From: UA16 sp042095135
GTDB lineage: Bacteria > Bacteroidota > Bacteroidia > Flavobacteriales_D > Sanyastnellaceae
Assembly: GCA_042095135.1 (NCBI GenBank)
Contig: JBELBV010000022.1
Location: forward strand, 1 to 36,690
Length of the DNA stretch: 36,690 nucleotides
Direction: 5' to 3'
Shown here: positions 34,633-36,690 of the stretch, piece by piece
Layout of the letters: every line of letters begins with the position of its first letter
Position numbering within the stretch: position 1 is the first letter of the stretch
Program-made: the position numbers and the translations under genes
Notes under the pieces: generated by a model
Databases searched by the model: none
What the model was told of the DNA's origin: nothing
The model's input: the letters and a program-made list of their open reading frames with translations, nothing else

Positions 34633-35523
34633 ATGACACAACTCAAAGACTTCCGTGAACGCTGGTTCAAGCGCTACCGCTTGGTTCTGCACGAGGAACA
34701 ATCCTACAAGGAACGGTGGCAAATGACCATCAACCGATGGGGATTAGCCACTACTTCAAGCGCGCTATTGGTCGCCGTGGCAGGACTTACCTACCTCCTC
34801 GTAGCGTGGACGCCACTACGTGAATACATCGTGCCCGGGTATGTCAGCGAGGCTAGCCGGATGCGTGCCATCGATGCGGAATTACGCGCGGACAGTGCGC
34901 TGAACGCACTAGCTATTCAGGAAAGGTACTTGAACGACCTGCGCACTGTGCTTACGGGACAGGCGGTATTGAATGATGTCGAGCCAGCGGTGTTGGATAG
35001 CGCAGCCATGGCCAACGCAGAGGAGGGGTTGAACGATTGGGGGTTGACCGAGGAAGATTTGGCGCTGCGCGAACGCGTCGAAGATGAAGACCGGTTTGCT
35101 TTGCAACGCGCGCAATCCAACGAGCGGGCTTCAAAAAGTATTCCATTCGCGCCCTTGCAAGGTGAAATCTCCTCTGAGTTCGATCCGGCGATCGGGCACT
35201 TTGGGGTTGATTTTGTTGCGCCGGTCGGATCGATGATTCACGCGGTGGACGATGGCACCGTGATGCTCGCCTCGTACACTTCAGACGGCGGTTATGTGGT
35301 CAATATTCAGCACCCCGGCAACCGCATTTCCGTGTACAAGCACAACCAAAGCTTACTCGTCGAGGCGGGCGACCGGGTTCAGGCGGGTGACCCCATTGCT
35401 GTCTTAGGCGGAACGGGAACGCACTCCACTGGTCCCCACTCCCATTTCGAATGGTGGGTGGATGGTACGGCGCTTGATCCGGTGCGGTGGCTACCGGAAT
35501 ATGCTTCGGAACGGCCTGAATAA
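34633..35523 (+). CDS. Membrane-anchored M23 (LytM) peptidase
   Basis: 296 residues from the ATG at 34633. One membrane helix at about 43-60 and a linker of about 100 residues precede a C-terminal LytM domain. Zinc ligands are in place: His189 and Asp193 in HFGVD, and His271 in HSHFE, with catalytic His269 and the additional His237 (YKHNQ). It should therefore be an active endopeptidase that cuts peptidoglycan cross-links, unlike degenerate EnvC/NlpD-type activators. The frame is open upstream to 34417, but that part overlaps porW and lacks family features. It is convergent with the PfkB gene, only 8 nt apart. Confidence 0.92.
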   Translation: MTQLKDFRERWFKRYRLVLHEEQSYKERWQMTINRWGLATTSSALLVAVAGLTYLLVAWTPLREYIVPGYVSEASRMRAIDAELRADSALNALAIQERYLNDLRTVLTGQAVLNDVEPAVLDSAAMANAEEGLNDWGLTEEDLALRERVEDEDRFALQRAQSNERASKSIPFAPLQGEISSEFDPAIGHFGVDFVAPVGSMIHAVDDGTVMLASYTSDGGYVVNIQHPGNRISVYKHNQSLLVEAGDRVQAGDPIAVLGGTGTHSTGPHSHFEWWVDGTALDPVRWLPEYASERPE

Positions 35524-35531
35524 TCGAGGCC

Positions 35532-36458
35532 TTAGCCCTTCAACACAATGTCGAAATCGATAAGGTCAACGAACCGCTGAATGCGCTCGTCCAACTCCCC
35601 TTGGGTCAAACCCAGCAGGCGCTCCGTGCCAAATTGTTCGCATGTGAACGAAGCCAGCGCTGACCCCAAGACCACCGCTCGCTTCATATTGGCAAACGAC
35701 GTATCGTCTGTGTGCGCTAGGTAGCCGATGAAGCCCCCGGCAAAAGAGTCGCCTGCACCGGTCGGATCCAACACCTCCTCCAACGGCAGCGCTGGGGCGA
35801 AGAAAACCTCGTCTTGGTTGAAAAGTAGTGCCCCGTGTTCACCTTTTTTGATGACCAGGGTGGACGGACCCATGGTGAGAATTTTTTGCGCCGCTTTCAC
35901 CAAGGAGTATTCACCTGATAGCTGGCGCGCCTCCTCGTCGTTGATGGTCAACACGTCGATGCGCTGCAACACAGCTTTGAGGGGCTCCAGCGCGATGTCC
36001 ATCCAAAAATTCATCGTGTCCAAGACAACGAGCTTGGGGCGCTTGGCCATCTGGTCCAACACGCTCGACTGAACGTTGGGATCGAGGTTGCCCAACATCA
36101 CATAATCGGCATTTTGCGCCGCCTCCGGGACTTTAGGTTGAAAATCAGCCAGCACGTTGAGGTCAGTAGTCAGTGTGTCACGGGAGTTCATGTCCATGTG
36201 GTACTTCCCTTCCCAGAAGAAGCTCTTCTCGCCTTGGCGGCACTCCAACCCTTCCGTTCTGACACCCCGGGATTCCAATTCGTCAATGAAGGATTGGGGG
36301 AAGTCATCTCCAATAACCGAGATGATGTGCTGCTCTTTGACGAATTGGCTTGCGCTCAACCCGATGTAAGAAGCAGCCCCACCAACGATTTTGCCTGAAG
36401 AAGCGAATGGGGTTTGGATGGCATCAAAGGCCACAGTACCAACAGTTACTAAACTCAT
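35532..36458 (-). CDS. PfkB-family carbohydrate/nucleoside kinase
   Basis: 308 residues from the ATG at 36458. It starts MSLVTVGTVAFDAIQTPFAS with GGAASYIGLSAS (26-37), the N-terminal PfkB signature, and has DPTGAGDSFAGGF (231-243) with the catalytic base Asp237. VLTINDEEARQLSG is the usual hinge. The family includes ribokinase, adenosine kinase and fructokinases; the substrate cannot be told by eye. The longer open frame to 36623 runs into the tRNA gene and is not used. A perfect -7 box lies 18 nt upstream. Convergent with the M23 gene. Confidence 0.93.
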   Translation of the reverse strand: MSLVTVGTVAFDAIQTPFASSGKIVGGAASYIGLSASQFVKEQHIISVIGDDFPQSFIDELESRGVRTEGLECRQGEKSFFWEGKYHMDMNSRDTLTTDLNVLADFQPKVPEAAQNADYVMLGNLDPNVQSSVLDQMAKRPKLVVLDTMNFWMDIALEPLKAVLQRIDVLTINDEEARQLSGEYSLVKAAQKILTMGPSTLVIKKGEHGALLFNQDEVFFAPALPLEEVLDPTGAGDSFAGGFIGYLAHTDDTSFANMKRAVVLGSALASFTCEQFGTERLLGLTQGELDERIQRFVDLIDFDIVLKG

Positions 36459-36476
36459 GTTTCTAAAAATCTGCCG

Positions 36477-36484
36477 CAAAGGTA
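36477..36484 (-). promoter_or_regulatory. -7 box of the PfkB kinase gene
   Basis: TACCTTTG on the minus strand, a perfect TAnnTTTG match 18 nt before the ATG. No TTG is visible at the -33 distance (CTGGAC there). Confidence 0.5.
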
Positions 36485-36595
36485 CCGGTTCTTTTTCGAG
36501 TGGTCCGGTCCAGCGTAACATTCTTGCACGCGCCACCGTATAGGCTGCAGGCGCAAAAAAATTTCCCAATTCGTCCACGAACGAAAAGAAAGGAT

Positions 36596-36603
36596 TATCT
36601 TTG
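36596..36603 (+). promoter_or_regulatory. -7 box of the tRNA-Asn gene
   Basis: TATCTTTG, a perfect match, 12 nt before the tRNA 5' end. TTCG lies 22 nt further upstream as a weak -33. It is divergent from the PfkB promoter. Confidence 0.5.
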
Positions 36604-36615
36604 CCGTCCGAATAT

Positions 36616-36690
36616 TCCTCCATAGCTCAGTTGGTTAGAGCATCTGACTGTTAATCAGAGGGTCCCTGGTTCAAGTCCAGGTGGGGGAGC
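36616..36690 (+). tRNA. tRNA-Asn(GTT), CCA end cut by the window edge
   Basis: The acceptor TCCTCCA pairs with TGGGGGA (one U-G wobble). The D arm is AGCTC-AGTTGGTTA-GAGC, the anticodon stem TCTGA/TCAGA with loop CTGTTAA (anticodon GTT), and the T arm CCTGG-TTCAAGT-CCAGG. The discriminator is G, as expected for Asn. Mature sequence ends at 36689; the last base is the first C of a possible encoded CCA. Confidence 0.95.

Overview
The window reads as a chromosomal segment of a Bacteroidota bacterium, most likely Flavobacteriales or a close relative, with moderately high GC. The evidence is a SusC/SusD outer-membrane pair, a PorW/SprE-type component of type IX secretion (T9SS), an M1 peptidase with a T9SS C-terminal sorting domain, Bacteroidota-specific families (DUF4270, DUF4837), an atpBEFHAG cluster without atpD/atpC, and repeated Bacteroidota-type -7 promoter boxes (TAnnTTTG). 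Two runs of exactly 100 N (14922-15021 and 30447-30546) are assembly gaps. I see no phage, insertion sequence, CRISPR array or clear sign of recent transfer; most of the window is core genome.

Layout. 1-3592 (minus): thiL, asnB and the start of a GT4 glycosyltransferase running off the left edge, probably the edge of a surface-polysaccharide locus. 3625-6614: an SlyD-like FKBP prolyl isomerase, divergent from a large secreted M1 metallopeptidase. 6615-10126 (minus): a tightly overlapping envelope operon of tatA, an MltD-like lytic transglycosylase, a DUF4837 lipoprotein and a YCF48-like lipoprotein. 10189-11043 (minus): panC. 11140-14921 (plus): a glycogen-synthase N-domain protein that seems to lack catalytic residues, a DUF4270 lipoprotein and glmS (cut by gap 1). 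15022-16464 (minus): a group II PLP decarboxylase. 16551-18258 (plus): an outer-membrane barrel and a cyclase/arylformamidase-family protein. 18438-23146 (minus): susD and susC. 23449-23973 (plus): a small outer-membrane barrel. 24021-31815 (minus): bactofilin, AtpZ, an AtpI-like membrane protein, atpB-E-F-H-A-G and an orphan NtrY-like histidine kinase. 31855-34539 (minus): porW/sprE. 34633-35523 (plus): an M23 peptidase. 35532-36458 (minus): a PfkB-family kinase. 36616-36690 (plus): tRNA-Asn, with its CCA end cut by the window edge.

How the genes fit together. Envelope biogenesis dominates: precursor supply (GlmS), cell-wall cleavage (MltD-like, M23), Tat export, T9SS secretion (PorW) with a T9SS cargo (the M1 peptidase), TonB-dependent uptake (SusCD), and the proton-type F0F1 ATP synthase (alpha, gamma, delta, a, b, c; the beta and epsilon genes must lie elsewhere).

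No clearly new multi-gene system is visible. The most unusual points are: the glycogen-synthase-like protein with substituted active-site motifs; the His/Asp/Glu-rich presequence of the ATP synthase a subunit, interrupted by an assembly gap; panC without an adjacent panD but with a PLP decarboxylase nearby; and three genes whose -7 promoter box ends exactly 4 nt before the start codon, which suggests leaderless transcripts.
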